A DNA stretch of 64,000 nt, taken from NCBI RefSeq assembly GCF_042433915.1, contig NZ_JBHLUN010000005.1, forward strand, positions 434,001 through 498,000. Reading direction: 5' to 3'. Position numbers and translations under genes: made by a program. Source of the stretch: Roseomonas elaeocarpi. Lineage in GTDB: Bacteria; Pseudomonadota; Alphaproteobacteria; Acetobacterales; Acetobacteraceae. Under the pieces are notes generated by a model that ran no database searches, was not told where the DNA came from, and saw only the letters and a program-made list of their open reading frames with translations. Below are positions 24,879-33,564 of the stretch, in pieces (position 1 is the first letter of the stretch; every line of letters starts with the position of its first letter).

Positions 24879-26456
24879 ATGATGAAGCGCCGGACCTTGT
24901 TCCAAGCCGCCGCGGCAACGCTGCTGGCCGCGCCCGCGGTCGCGCAGAACACGCGCGGCAAGACGCTGCGCTTCGTGCCGCAGTCCAACCTCAGTGCCCT
25001 TGATCCGATCTGGACCACCGCCACGGTGGTGTCGAACCACGGCTACTACGTGTTCGACACGCTCTACGCGCTGGATGCCAAGGGCGAGGCGCGGCCGCAG
25101 ATGGCCGAAGGGCACGAGGTGTCCGCTGATGGGCGCCAGTGGCGCATCCGCCTGCGCGACGGGCTGAAGTTCCACGACAACGAGCCGGTGCGGGCGGTGG
25201 ACTGCATCGCCAGCCTCCAGCGCTGGGGCAGCCGCGATCCCTTCGGGCAGCTGATGCTGCGCGCGGCCGCGGAATGGCGCGCGGCGGACGACCGGACGAT
25301 CGAGATCCGGATGAACAAGCCCTTCCCGCTGCTGCTGCAGGCGCTGGCCAAGGCGGACGCCTCGGTGCCCTTCATCATGCCGGAGCGGCTGGCGAAGACC
25401 GAGGGCACCAAGGCCATCACCGAGATGGTGGGATCGGGGCCGTACCGCTTCGTGAACAGCGAGTTCAACTCCGGCTCGCGCGCCGTGTACGAGAAGTTCG
25501 CCGGCTACGTGCCGCGCAGCGAGAAGCCCGAGCGTGCTTCGGGCGGCAAGGTCGCGAATTTCGACCGCATCGAATGGAACATCATCCCCGACCCCGCCAC
25601 CGCCTCCGCCGCGCTGATGAGCGGCGAGGTGGACTGGTGGGAGCGGCCGCTGCCGGACCTCATGTCGATGCTGGCAAGCGCGCCGGACCTGCGGCTCGAG
25701 ATCGTGGACCCGATCGGCAAAACGGCGCTGATGCGCATGAACGCTCTTCAGGCACCGTTCAACGACGTGAAGCTCCGCCGCGCCGTGCTGATGTCGGTGC
25801 GGCAGGAAGACTACATGCGCGCCTCGCAGGGTGACGACCGCTCCACCTGGAGCGAGTGCCGCAGCCTGTGGCCGCGCAACACGCCTTACTTCGCCGAGCA
25901 GGCCGACCTCATGCCGGGCGACTTGGACAAGGCGCGGGCGGCGCTGAAGGAAGCGGGCTATAAGGATGCCCGCGTGGTGGTGATCAACCCCACCGACTAC
26001 CCGGATATCGGGCAGCTGGGGCAGGTGACGGGCGACACGCTGCGCCGCATCGGCATGAACGTGGACATGGCGGAGTCCGACTGGGGCACGGTGGTGCAGC
26101 GGCGCGCCAGCAAGGAGGCGGTGGACAAGGGCGGCTGGAGCATCTTCCACACCACCGGCTCCGCCCAGATCTACAGCAACCCGGCGCTCTCACCGCTGGT
26201 GCGCGGGCAGGGGTCGGATGGCGGCTGGTTCGGCTGGTGGAAGAACGACCGGGCCGAGGAGCTGACCGAGGCCTGGCTGAACGCCGCCGACCCGGCGCAG
26301 CAGGCGAAGCTGGCGGGCGAGCTCGGGCGCTTGGCGCTCGAGGAGGTGGCCACCGTGCCGCTCGGCCAGTTCACGCAGAAGGCCGCGCTGCGCAAGGACA
26401 TCGTGGACCTGGTGCAGGGGACCTCGCCCTATCCCTGGGGCGTGCGGCGGGCCTGA
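24879..26456 (+). CDS. ABC transporter substrate-binding protein, family 5 (peptide/opine type)
   Basis: A 525-residue periplasmic binding protein. The signal peptide is MMKRRTLFQAAAATLLAAPAVA, with cleavage after AVA. The SBP_bac_5 signature is seen as LRFVPQSNLSALDPIWTT, then RPQMAEGHEVSADGRQWRIRL in parts, and GLKFHDNEPV. Family members bind peptides, opines, nickel or glutathione. The ATG at 24879 follows GGAGAC. No permease or ATPase gene lies beside it, so it is an orphan that must use a transporter coded elsewhere. The divergent amidase behind it might act on the same compound; this is only a guess from position. Confidence 0.88.
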   Translation: MMKRRTLFQAAAATLLAAPAVAQNTRGKTLRFVPQSNLSALDPIWTTATVVSNHGYYVFDTLYALDAKGEARPQMAEGHEVSADGRQWRIRLRDGLKFHDNEPVRAVDCIASLQRWGSRDPFGQLMLRAAAEWRAADDRTIEIRMNKPFPLLLQALAKADASVPFIMPERLAKTEGTKAITEMVGSGPYRFVNSEFNSGSRAVYEKFAGYVPRSEKPERASGGKVANFDRIEWNIIPDPATASAALMSGEVDWWERPLPDLMSMLASAPDLRLEIVDPIGKTALMRMNALQAPFNDVKLRRAVLMSVRQEDYMRASQGDDRSTWSECRSLWPRNTPYFAEQADLMPGDLDKARAALKEAGYKDARVVVINPTDYPDIGQLGQVTGDTLRRIGMNVDMAESDWGTVVQRRASKEAVDKGGWSIFHTTGSAQIYSNPALSPLVRGQGSDGGWFGWWKNDRAEELTEAWLNAADPAQQAKLAGELGRLALEEVATVPLGQFTQKAALRKDIVDLVQGTSPYPWGVRRA

Positions 26457-26466
26457 CCCCGCGCAC

Positions 26467-26489
26467 CCCGGCCCCATGCGGGGGCCGGG
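26467..26489 (+). terminator. Hairpin after the solute-binding protein
   Basis: CCCGGCCCC (26467-26475) pairs with GGGGCCGGG (26481-26489) around a 5-base loop, ten bases after the stop codon. A 9-bp GC stem without T-run, position typical for a terminator. Confidence 0.5.
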
Positions 26490-26565
26490 AGCGGCGGAGG
26501 CGGAACCGCGCCCGGCCGGTGCCAATGGTGCCGGCGAGGGGTGGCTGCGCCCGGGGAGGGCGCGG

Positions 26566-26588
26566 CGCGACCGGAAGGCCCGGTCGCG
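26566..26588 (-). terminator. Hairpin after the amidase
   Basis: CGCGACCGG (26566-26574) and CCGGTCGCG (26580-26588) form a perfect 9-bp stem with a 5-base loop, four bases downstream of the amidase stop codon on the minus strand. Together with the hairpin at 26467 it separates two convergent genes. Confidence 0.5.
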
Positions 26589-26592
26589 ACCA

Positions 26593-27939
26593 TCAGGCGC
26601 CGAGGATCGCCTCCACGCCGTTTGCCAATGCGAAGAGTTCCGCATCCCCGTCGCGGAATCCCACCAGCTGGAAGCCGAGCGGCAGCCCTTCCGCGCGCAG
26701 CAGCGGCAGCGCGAGGGCGGGCGCCCCCAGCATCGAGGACGGCGCCGCGAAGACCGGGTTGCCCGTGGACTGCAGCCCGACCGGTGCCGCCCCGGGCGCG
26801 GTGATGCTGACCAGGGCGTCGCACTGGCCGCTCAGCCGCGCATGGGCGGCGCGAGCCTCGTCGCGCCGGCGAAGCAGGGCGGCGTAGTCACGCTGCGTCA
26901 TCGCGTTCGCCATGGCAGCCCGGCGCCGGGCTGCCTCGCTGACCGCCGCCGCGTCGCGGGCCAGGAAGCTGTTCAGCGGCCAGCGCCATTCCCAGGCGTT
27001 GATGCCGGTCACGATCTCCATGGTTCCGGCCAGGGCGTCCTCCAGCGCGCGGAGTTCCGGGCTCGCCTCCGCCGTGATCACCGTCACGCCGGCGTCGCGC
27101 AGGCGTCGCAGCGCATCCTCCAGCGCTTCGCGCGCGGCGTCCTCGACCACGCTCCAGCCGGGGCCCTGCAGCAGGGCCAGGCGTCGGGGCGCCACCGGTG
27201 ACGGCAGGGTCTCGGGCCCCACGAGGCCAGGATAGCCGGGATCGCCGCCGACCCGCCCCGCCACGGCCGCCGCCACCGCCCAGGTATCGGCCAGCGAGGC
27301 GGCGATGGGGCCGGTGGTGCTCTGGCTCAGGAAGTCCAGGCTGCCGCCGCGGTTGATGCCGCCGACGCCCGGCTTGAAGCCATGGACGCCGCAGTAGCCC
27401 GAAGGACGCAGGATCGAGCCGACCACCTGGGTTCCCAGCGCGGCCGCCACCATGCCCGCCGCCACCGCCGCGGCCGAGCCGCTGCTGCTGCCGCCGGGCG
27501 TTCGGCTCGTATCCCAGGGGTTGCGGGTGCCGCGCGGCTCGGTGGAGGCGAACTCCGTGGTCACCGTCTTGCCCAGCACGACGCAGCCGGACTCGCGCAG
27601 GCCCTGGACGCTGGCGGCATCGAAGCGCGGCCGGTGCCCGGCAAACAGCGCCGAGCCCATGGCGGTGTCCATGTCGGCGGTGTCGATGATGTCCTTCACG
27701 CCCACCGGCATGCCGTCCACCGGCGACAGCGGCCGGTTGTCCCGCCAGCGCGCGGTGGCGGCGTCGGCGGCCCGGCGGGCGGCCCCGGCCTCGATCACCG
27801 TGAAGGCGCCGACGGTGGGTTCCAGCCGTGCCACGGCGTCGAGGCATTCCTCCAGGAAGGCGCGCGGCGTGTCGGCGCCGTCGCGGAAGCGCGCGGTGCG
27901 GGGGAGGTAGGGACGGGCTTGCGGGGTGGCGTCTGACAT
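26593..27939 (-). CDS. Amidase (amidase signature family)
   Basis: A 448-residue hydrolase with the Ser-cisSer-Lys triad: K82 in MPVGVKDIID, the glycine/serine loop TPGGSSSGSAAAVAAG at about 148-162, and S175 in GTQVVGSILRPSGYCG. C-terminally PSSMLGAPALALPL is also typical. The start ATG at 27939 (MSDATPQ) is used; an upstream codon at 28137 would add 66 residues without homology. Substrate range of this family is wide (aryl or aliphatic amides, allophanate, amino-acyl tRNA), and it is not GatA because the neighbours and the loop do not fit. It is convergent with the solute-binding protein gene. Confidence 0.87.
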   Translation of the reverse strand: MSDATPQARPYLPRTARFRDGADTPRAFLEECLDAVARLEPTVGAFTVIEAGAARRAADAATARWRDNRPLSPVDGMPVGVKDIIDTADMDTAMGSALFAGHRPRFDAASVQGLRESGCVVLGKTVTTEFASTEPRGTRNPWDTSRTPGGSSSGSAAAVAAGMVAAALGTQVVGSILRPSGYCGVHGFKPGVGGINRGGSLDFLSQSTTGPIAASLADTWAVAAAVAGRVGGDPGYPGLVGPETLPSPVAPRRLALLQGPGWSVVEDAAREALEDALRRLRDAGVTVITAEASPELRALEDALAGTMEIVTGINAWEWRWPLNSFLARDAAAVSEAARRRAAMANAMTQRDYAALLRRRDEARAAHARLSGQCDALVSITAPGAAPVGLQSTGNPVFAAPSSMLGAPALALPLLRAEGLPLGFQLVGFRDGDAELFALANGVEAILGA

Positions 27940-28262
27940 GCGGCAGGGACTTTCCGGCTTGGTGGATCCCCGGGCGAGGCGTGTCGTGGTGGCACCAGCC
28001 GGGGGATGCTGGCGACGCATGCAGGCAAGAGCCGTGCCGGACGGCTTGTGCCGCGGCGGCGGCGGTGCCAATCGGGGCCTGTCGCGGGACGACGCGCTTT
28101 GTCCGGTTGCGAGCGCAGGGCGCGTTTCATGCTGCACCGGCCGGGACTTGCGCGGTAGAACCAGGCGGCGGGCCGCGCCGGTGGCCTTGTTCCGGAGGGG
28201 CCTGACAGCCAGCCCGGGAACAGGACCTTCCGCGGAAACATGTTTGCGGGCAGGAGGCTGGC
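27940..28262. other. Divergent gap between amidase and hypothetical gene, with two overlapping palindromes
   Basis: This 323-base region holds no recognisable gene. Near its right end TTCCGCGGAA (28228-28237) and AAACATGTTT (28236-28245) are two perfect 10-bp palindromes that overlap by two bases, ending 17 bases before the next start codon. They could be operator sites. No -35/-10 pair was read with confidence. Confidence 0.4.
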
Positions 28263-28586
28263 ATGACCGAGGATCCCTGGATGCCGACCGTGGCGGGCGC
28301 GGAGTCCGTGGTCACGGAGGCCGTCGCGATGTTTGACGACGGCAGCGGCTACGTGGGCCCCGGCACCCATGTCCGCGGCGCCGGACCGCTGACACTGATC
28401 CTGACGGTGGAGCCAGGCGGCGCGGGCTCGCTGGCGATCCTGGGCTGGCGGGAAACCGACCGCGGCGCGCTCACCACCGCGCGGCTGTTCCGGGCGGAAT
28501 GGGAAAGCGGAGAGTTGTGCGACGTGACCGAGTTCATCCCCGGCACCTGGGAAGCCGAGCTCGCCCGGGCCGCGACGCGGAGCTGA
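28263..28586 (+). CDS. Hypothetical acidic protein, 107 residues
   Basis: I do not recognise this family. The ATG has GGAGG six bases upstream, so it is probably a real gene. The protein is acidic at the start (MTEDPW, FDDGSGYV), beta-rich in the middle (PLTLILTVEPGG, SLAILGWRE) and has no signal peptide or membrane segment. The end WEAELARAATRS looks helical. It lies between a divergent amidase and a convergent DUF4174 gene, so it is probably transcribed alone. Confidence 0.6.
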   Translation: MTEDPWMPTVAGAESVVTEAVAMFDDGSGYVGPGTHVRGAGPLTLILTVEPGGAGSLAILGWRETDRGALTTARLFRAEWESGELCDVTEFIPGTWEAELARAATRS

Positions 28587-28607
28587 GGCCCGGGGGCGAG
28601 GAGGGGT

Positions 28608-29084
28608 TCAGCCGCGCCGCATCTCGTCGCGGCGCATCGGCATCGTGTCGATCAGCGCGAAGAGTTCTTCGGGCTCGGCCGGGCGCTCGGCGCGCCATTT
28701 GACGCCGCCATCCTTGCCGATCAGCAGCGCCGCGAAGGGCGAGGGGGCCGGCACCCCGAAGCTGCGGCGGAGTGCGGCCGCGTCGGGCGCCGGAGTGCCA
28801 GGTGCCGTAGCCTCGGGGCCGAACAGTGCTTCCACCGGACCGTTTCCGACCACCGCCAGCACCGCCATGTCGCGCTCGCGCAGCGACGGGCGCGCCACGT
28901 CCAGAAGTTCGCGCTGCCGCTTCAGCGCGCTGTTCTCGCCGTCTGCGAAGAGCAGCAGCACGCGGCTGCGCCAGCGATAGCCGTCCAGCTCAGCTGCCAT
29001 GGCGCGCCGCTTCGGGACCAGCAGCAGGGCTGCGGCGAGCACCGAGGCGATCGCCAGCGATAGGCGGCGGGACGGTGGCGGCAC
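28608..29084 (-). CDS. DUF4174 domain protein, exported
   Basis: A 158-residue protein with an N-terminal hydrophobic segment (about residues 8-22, SLAIASVLAAALLLVP) that acts as signal peptide or anchor. After it, LDGYRWRSRVLLLFADGEN, RERDMAVLAVVGNG, then LRRSFGVPAPSPFAALLIGKDGGVKWR and the end LFALIDTMPMRRDEMRR fit DUF4174, a small thioredoxin-like domain without cysteines. The start is GTG at 29084. The function of the family is unknown; it is probably periplasmic. An orphan ParA gene lies upstream on the same strand, 153 bases away, so co-transcription is possible. Confidence 0.75.
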   Translation of the reverse strand: MPPPSRRLSLAIASVLAAALLLVPKRRAMAAELDGYRWRSRVLLLFADGENSALKRQRELLDVARPSLRERDMAVLAVVGNGPVEALFGPEATAPGTPAPDAAALRRSFGVPAPSPFAALLIGKDGGVKWRAERPAEPEELFALIDTMPMRRDEMRRG

Positions 29085-29237
29085 GGACGTATGCTCCGGT
29101 CATCTCGTCGCGATAACGCCGGGCGGGCAGCCGGGTTCTGGGTTCGCCGGGATGATGCCGGCCAGGCTAGGCGGAGCAGTCCGTGGCGGGACGTCCCGTC
29201 GCGCGTCCTTCCGGACTACATCCTGGAAGGAGACGCC

Positions 29238-29864
29238 TCAGGGCGCGGCTTCGCGCCGGATCGCCTCTGCCAAGGCCGTGGCTTCCGCGGCGGCGGCCGA
29301 GCGCGGCGCGTCCTCCACGACGCCCAGGCCGCGCCCGAAGGCCTGGGCAAAGGCGGCACGGTTGCCGAGCGTGGTGTCCAGCAGCGGCAGGTCGCGCCCG
29401 TTCAGGGCGGCCGTGATCTCCTCGCGCAGGCGCCCTTGGGCCGGAACGCGGTTGAGCAGCAGGATCACCGGGCGCTTCTCGGCGCGCGTGGCGGCCAGCG
29501 TGGCGTCGATCGCCCAAAGGTCGGGCAGCGAGGGCTGCAGCGGGATCAGCACGAGGTCGGCCGCGCGGATCGCCCGCTTGGCATCGGCATCGGCATGCGG
29601 CGGGGTGTCCAGGATGGTGAAGCCCGCCGCCCGCTTGCGGCTTTCCACCGCCTGGGGCGCGCGCCAGCCGGAGGGCGCCTCGAAGTCGATCGCGGGCATC
29701 GCGGTGGGGCGTGCGGCGTGCCAGTGGGTGAGGCTGCCCTGCGGGTCCGTGTCCAGCAGGGCCACGGCCTCGCCAGCCGCCAGCAGCGCGGTGGCGAGGT
29801 TGGCGGCGACCGTGGACTTGCCGGCGCCGCCCTTGCGGCTGGCGATCGCGATCGTGAAGGCCAT
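29238..29864 (-). CDS. ParA/MinD family ATPase, orphan
   Basis: A 208-residue ATPase with the deviant Walker A motif KGGAGKST at 11-18, ALLDTDPQGSLTHW as Walker A', and the Walker B-like FTILDTPPHAD. Short length and absence of a helix-turn-helix place it with the chromosomal ParA-like proteins that position cell cargo (such as MipZ/ParC/VirC1 relatives), not with plasmid ParA. No ParB gene or parS-like repeat is seen beside it. The ATG at 29864 is preceded by GGGGGAG. The cargo is unknown. It is divergent from the NAD(P)HX repair gene by 261 bases, in which nothing was recognised. Confidence 0.85.
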   Translation of the reverse strand: MAFTIAIASRKGGAGKSTVAANLATALLAAGEAVALLDTDPQGSLTHWHAARPTAMPAIDFEAPSGWRAPQAVESRKRAAGFTILDTPPHADADAKRAIRAADLVLIPLQPSLPDLWAIDATLAATRAEKRPVILLLNRVPAQGRLREEITAALNGRDLPLLDTTLGNRAAFAQAFGRGLGVVEDAPRSAAAAEATALAEAIRREAAP

Positions 29865-30125
29865 GTGCCTGCTCCCCCAAGCCCCAGGAGGGCTCCCTGT
29901 TTGTCAGGCAACGCCGTGTTGTCGGAATTCGGCCGGCACCTGCCGCCGGGCATTCCCGGCCGTCCCGCGGCTGCAATCGTCACTGGCGCGAGGGGCCTGC
30001 CCGAGCCGGAGAAGGAAACCGTCGAGGCCGAGAAGATCGTTCATCCCCAATGCTCTCCTTCCGGTGCCCCGGCGACCCTGGCGGGCGGCGCATCCCGCCC
30101 GGCGCCAGGACGTTAGCGTACCGAC

Positions 30126-31616
30126 ATGCCCGTTTTCCCGCGACGCGACGACAAAAATCCGCGGCAGGCGACGCGCCCCGCCCCGGCCGAACTGCTGCTG
30201 CCCGACGAGAGCCGGCGGCTGGACCAGGCGGCGGCCGAGGCAGGGGTGAGCCTGGAGCGCCTGATGGCTGCGGCCGGCCGGGCGGTGGCACGCGCCGCCA
30301 TGCGCCGCTGGCGGCCGCGCCCGGTGGTGGTGCTGGCGGGGCCCGGCAACAACGGCGGCGACGGCTGGGTGGCGGCGCGCCTCCTGGAGGAGGCGGGCTG
30401 GCCGGTGGCGGTGGCCGCGTTCGGCATGCCGCCGGAAAACAGCGTTGCCGCCGAGGCTGCCGGGCGCTGGCGCGGGGTGAGGGTGCCGTTCTCGCCGGAG
30501 GCCGTCGGGCGGGCGGGGCTGGTGATCGATGCGCTATTCGGCGCCGGGCTGTCGCGCGACCTGCCGGCGGAGGCGGAAGCGGTGCTGCGCGCAATTCGGG
30601 CGCCGATCCTGGCGGTGGACGTGCCGAGCGGCCTGGACGGTGCCACCGGCCAGGTGCGCGGCTTCGCGCCCGAGGCCGCGGTGACGGTGGCGCTGGAGCG
30701 TGCGCGGCCGGGCCACGTCCTCCTTCCGGGACGGGACCTGTGCGGCGCGCTGGAGGTGGTGGAACTCGGCTTTCCACCGGGGTTGATCGAGGCGCTCCGG
30801 GTCCGTTGCTGGCGCAACGGGCCGGCACTGTGGCGGCTGCCGGTGCCCGGGGCGGCGATGCACAAGCATTCCCGCGGCCACGTGGTCGTGGCGGCGGGCG
30901 CGACCATGCCCGGGGCCGCGCGCCTGGCCGCTGCGGGGGCGCGGCGGGCTGGCGCGGGGCTGGTGACCGTGGCCGCCACGACGCAGGGCGCGGCCTTCCT
31001 GCTGCGCGGCGTGGCGGAGGCCGGCGACATCATCGCCGACCCGCCGGCCGAGGCGCTCGTGGGCGGCAAGGGAAAGGTCTGGGTCCTGGGACCGGGGATG
31101 GTGCCCGACGACCGGGCGCGGGACCTCCTGGCGAAGGTCATGGAGGCCGGTGACCGACTGGTGGTGGATGCCGGCGGCCTGACACTTTGCGCCGGCGCGC
31201 CGGAGCGGCTGCGGGGCGCCAGCATCATCACGCCCCATGGCGGGGAGTTCGGGCGCGTCTTCGGGCCGCTCGGCGACCTCGCCCAGACGGACAAGCCCGA
31301 AGCGGCGCGGCAAGCGGCCTCGCTGACGGGCGCCGTGGTGGTGCTCAAGGGCAGCGACACGGTGGTGGCCGCGCCCGACGGGCGGGTGGCGATCAACAGC
31401 AACGCGCCGCCCACCCTTGCCACGGCGGGCAGCGGCGACGTGCTGTCGGGGATCTGCGGCGCGATGCTGGGGCAGGGGTTGGAGCCCTTCGAGGCCGCTG
31501 CGGCAGCGGTATGGCTTCACGGCGCCGCGGCACCGACGGGGGCCGGCGTCGTGGCGGAGGATGTGGCGGCGGGGATTCCCCGTGCCTTTGCCCAGTGGAC
31601 AGAGACATACGCCTGA
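30126..31616 (+). CDS. nnr: Bifunctional NAD(P)H-hydrate epimerase / ADP-dependent dehydratase
   Basis: A 496-residue repair enzyme for hydrated NAD(P)H. The N-terminal half (about 1-220) is the YjeF_N epimerase, with VLAGPGNNGGDGWVAARLL and AVDVPSGLDGATG. The C-terminal half (about 240-496) is the ribokinase-like dehydratase, with GHVVVAAGATMPGAARLAA, LVVDAGGLTL, IITPHGGEFGR and the key NAPPTLATAGSGDVLSG segment. It converts S- and R-NADHX and NADPHX back to the normal cofactor. No clear ribosome site; the ATG at 30126 is the first. It is monocistronic and is followed by tRNA-Leu. Confidence 0.95.
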   Translation: MPVFPRRDDKNPRQATRPAPAELLLPDESRRLDQAAAEAGVSLERLMAAAGRAVARAAMRRWRPRPVVVLAGPGNNGGDGWVAARLLEEAGWPVAVAAFGMPPENSVAAEAAGRWRGVRVPFSPEAVGRAGLVIDALFGAGLSRDLPAEAEAVLRAIRAPILAVDVPSGLDGATGQVRGFAPEAAVTVALERARPGHVLLPGRDLCGALEVVELGFPPGLIEALRVRCWRNGPALWRLPVPGAAMHKHSRGHVVVAAGATMPGAARLAAAGARRAGAGLVTVAATTQGAAFLLRGVAEAGDIIADPPAEALVGGKGKVWVLGPGMVPDDRARDLLAKVMEAGDRLVVDAGGLTLCAGAPERLRGASIITPHGGEFGRVFGPLGDLAQTDKPEAARQAASLTGAVVVLKGSDTVVAAPDGRVAINSNAPPTLATAGSGDVLSGICGAMLGQGLEPFEAAAAAVWLHGAAAPTGAGVVAEDVAAGIPRAFAQWTETYA

Positions 31617-31687
31617 CATGTCATAAGGGAAGTGCGGCCGGGAGAGGGATCGTTGCGACGATGTTTTGCCGGCGCCGCTCCCCTGAC

Positions 31688-31716
31688 TTGGAAAGCCCTC
31701 ATCCTTGGGCTACACG
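31688..31716 (+). promoter_or_regulatory. Sigma70-type promoter of tRNA-Leu
   Basis: TTGGAA (31688-31693) is followed after exactly 17 bases by TACACG (31711-31716). Transcription would start about 31723, 18 bases before the mature tRNA. Spacing and place fit a housekeeping promoter. Confidence 0.6.
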
Positions 31717-31740
31717 CCCGCGCTTGAGGTTTGCGGCCTC

Positions 31741-31825
31741 GCGGGCGTGGTGGAATTGGTAGACACGCTGGATTTAGGTTCCAGTGGCGCAAGCCGTGGG
31801 GGTTCGAGTCCCTCCGCCCGCACCA
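31741..31825 (+). tRNA. tRNA-Leu (UAG anticodon)
   Basis: An 85-base leucine tRNA with encoded CCA. The acceptor stem pairs GCGGGCG with CGCCCGC, the anticodon arm is CTGGA-TTTAGGT-TCCAG (anticodon TAG), a long variable arm TGGCGCAAGCCGT follows as required for Leu, and the T loop is TTCGAGT. It reads CUA and other CUN codons. It lies 35 bases upstream of tig. Confidence 0.95.
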
Positions 31826-31860
31826 GGTCGCTCGGATTTTTGGAACTGGGACCAGACGAT

Positions 31861-33213
31861 ATGCAGGTGACCGAGGTCGCGACGGAGGGGCTGAAGCGCT
31901 CCTTCGACGTTGTTGTGCAGGCGGCCGAGGTAGAGGCGGCGCGGGATAAGCGGCTCGTTCAGGTCGCGAAGGACCTGCGCATCCCGGGCTTCCGCCCCGG
32001 CAAGGTGCCGATGTCGGTGGTCAAGGGCCGCTACGGCGCCGCCGTGACCGGCGAAGTGCTGGAGGAGCGCGTGCAGGACGCCACGCGCCAGCTGCTGAAC
32101 GACCGTGGGCTCAAGCCCGCGCAGCAGCCCAAGATCGACCTGCAGGACTTCGCCGAGGGCAAGGACCTCGCCTTCCGCGTCGAGATGGAAGTGCTGCCGG
32201 AGATCCCGATGCCGGAATTCGGCACCATCGAGGTGGAGCGCCTGAAGGCCGAGCCGACCGACGAGGAGGTCAACAAGGCCCTCGAGGGTCTGGCTGGCCG
32301 CGCCGCCAAGCTCGAGGACGTCAACGAGGATCGCGCCGCGACGACGGGTGACACCGTGGTGGTGGACTTCACCGGCCGCGCCCGCCCCAAGGACGAGCCC
32401 GAGGGTGAACTCGTGGCCTTCGAGGGCGGTTCGGGCACCGACATGCCGGTGGAGATCGGCGGCACGGGCTTTATCCCGGGCTTCTCCGAGGGCCTGGACG
32501 GCATCAAGGTGGGTGAGACCCGCCACGTCGAGGTGACCTTCCCCGCCGAGTACCACGCCCCCGACCTCGCGGGCCGTCCGGCCACCTTCGAGATGACGGC
32601 CAAGGCGCTGAAGAAGTCGGTGAAGCCCGAGATGGACGACGAGTTCGCCAAGAACGTCGGCGTCGAGGGCGGCATCGAGGAACTGCGGACGCAGATGAAG
32701 GCGATCCTGCAGAACCAGTACGACCAGGTGTCGCGCATGAAGGTGAAGCGCCAGCTGCTCGACGCCCTGGCCGAGCGCGCCGACTTCCCCGTGCCGCAGG
32801 GCATGGTGGATGCCGAGTTCGAGGGCATCTGGCAGCGGGTCGAGGCCGACCTGAAGGCCGGCCGCCTCGATGAGGAAGACAAGGGCAAGGACGAGGCGAC
32901 GCTGCGCGACGAGTACCGCAAGATCGCCGAGCGCCGCATCCGCCTGGGCCTGCTGGTCAGCGAGATCGGCCGCACCAACAACGTCCAGGTCGCCCAGGAC
33001 GAGCTGGCCCGCGCCGTGCGCGCCGAGGCCGGCCGCTACCCGGGGCAGGAGCGGCAGGTGGTGGAGTACTTCCAGAAGAACCCGCAGGCGATCGAGGGGC
33101 TGCGCGCGCCGCTCTTCGAGGAGAAGGTGGTGGACTTCATGCTCGAGCTGGCCAAGGTCAACGAGCGGGTGGTGCCTTCCGAGGAACTGCAGGCCGACGC
33201 CGCCTCCGCCTGA
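31861..33213 (+). CDS. tig: Trigger factor, ribosome-associated chaperone
   Basis: A 450-residue chaperone and peptidyl-prolyl isomerase that meets new chains at the ribosome exit. The ribosome-binding signature GFRPGKVP is at about residues 43-50 in the N-terminal domain, the FKBP-type isomerase domain is at about 150-245 (VVVDFTGR, GTGFIPGFSEGLDGIKVGE), and the C-terminal part is helical (FEEKVVDFMLELAKVNERVV). Length fits (about 430-450). It starts at ATG 31861, downstream of tRNA-Leu. It opens the tig-clpP-clpX-lon block; a terminator-like hairpin separates it from clpP, so clpP likely has its own promoter. Confidence 0.96.
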   Translation: MQVTEVATEGLKRSFDVVVQAAEVEAARDKRLVQVAKDLRIPGFRPGKVPMSVVKGRYGAAVTGEVLEERVQDATRQLLNDRGLKPAQQPKIDLQDFAEGKDLAFRVEMEVLPEIPMPEFGTIEVERLKAEPTDEEVNKALEGLAGRAAKLEDVNEDRAATTGDTVVVDFTGRARPKDEPEGELVAFEGGSGTDMPVEIGGTGFIPGFSEGLDGIKVGETRHVEVTFPAEYHAPDLAGRPATFEMTAKALKKSVKPEMDDEFAKNVGVEGGIEELRTQMKAILQNQYDQVSRMKVKRQLLDALAERADFPVPQGMVDAEFEGIWQRVEADLKAGRLDEEDKGKDEATLRDEYRKIAERRIRLGLLVSEIGRTNNVQVAQDELARAVRAEAGRYPGQERQVVEYFQKNPQAIEGLRAPLFEEKVVDFMLELAKVNERVVPSEELQADAASA

Positions 33214-33564
33214 GACGGGCTTGCGCGGAGGGGGAGGACTGATGGCCGGCCCCTCCGGGCAGGGGCTTTATTCTGACTGATGAAACGGGTGTCCCTCTGG
33301 GGCGCCCGTTTCACCTTTATGACGGGTCGGGTTTTATCCGTCCTCCGCCCCCTTCCATCCGTGGGGAAGGCGGGCCATCTTCCTCATGCCGAGGCGCGTT
33401 ACGTGCCGGGGCGGACCGGCCTGCCGAGTGGCCCCATCATCACCTTCTTCACCTTCGTGGCGATAGGATGGCGGGGCTGGGGGTCGGGTGGCAGGGGAGC
33501 GCAAGGGCTCCTGGCCGCGCCGCCGCCAGCACGGGCTAGAACCCGGTGGCGAAAGGAAGTTCCG
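33214..33564. other. tig-clpP gap, terminator plus clpP leader
   Basis: A 351-base region without gene. The left part has the hairpin at 33281-33313. The rest should hold the clpP promoter. CCCCATCA at 33432 resembles a heat-shock sigma -10 box, but no matching CTTGAA-like -35 lies at the right distance. GCTAGAAC at 33535-33542, shortly before the start codon, resembles GCTAGA in front of clpX and DUF6502 and may be a -10 element. Confidence 0.4.
33281..33313 (+). terminator. Rho-independent-like terminator after tig
   Basis: TGAAACGGG (33281-33289) pairs perfectly with CCCGTTTCA (33305-33313), extendable by two further pairs, and is followed by CCTTTAT. It stands 67 bases after the tig stop codon. 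Confidence 0.6.

Noticed and set aside
33432..33439. Heat-shock sigma -10 box (CCCCATCA) before clpP
   Set aside because: No CTTGAA-like -35 element at 12-15 bases upstream.
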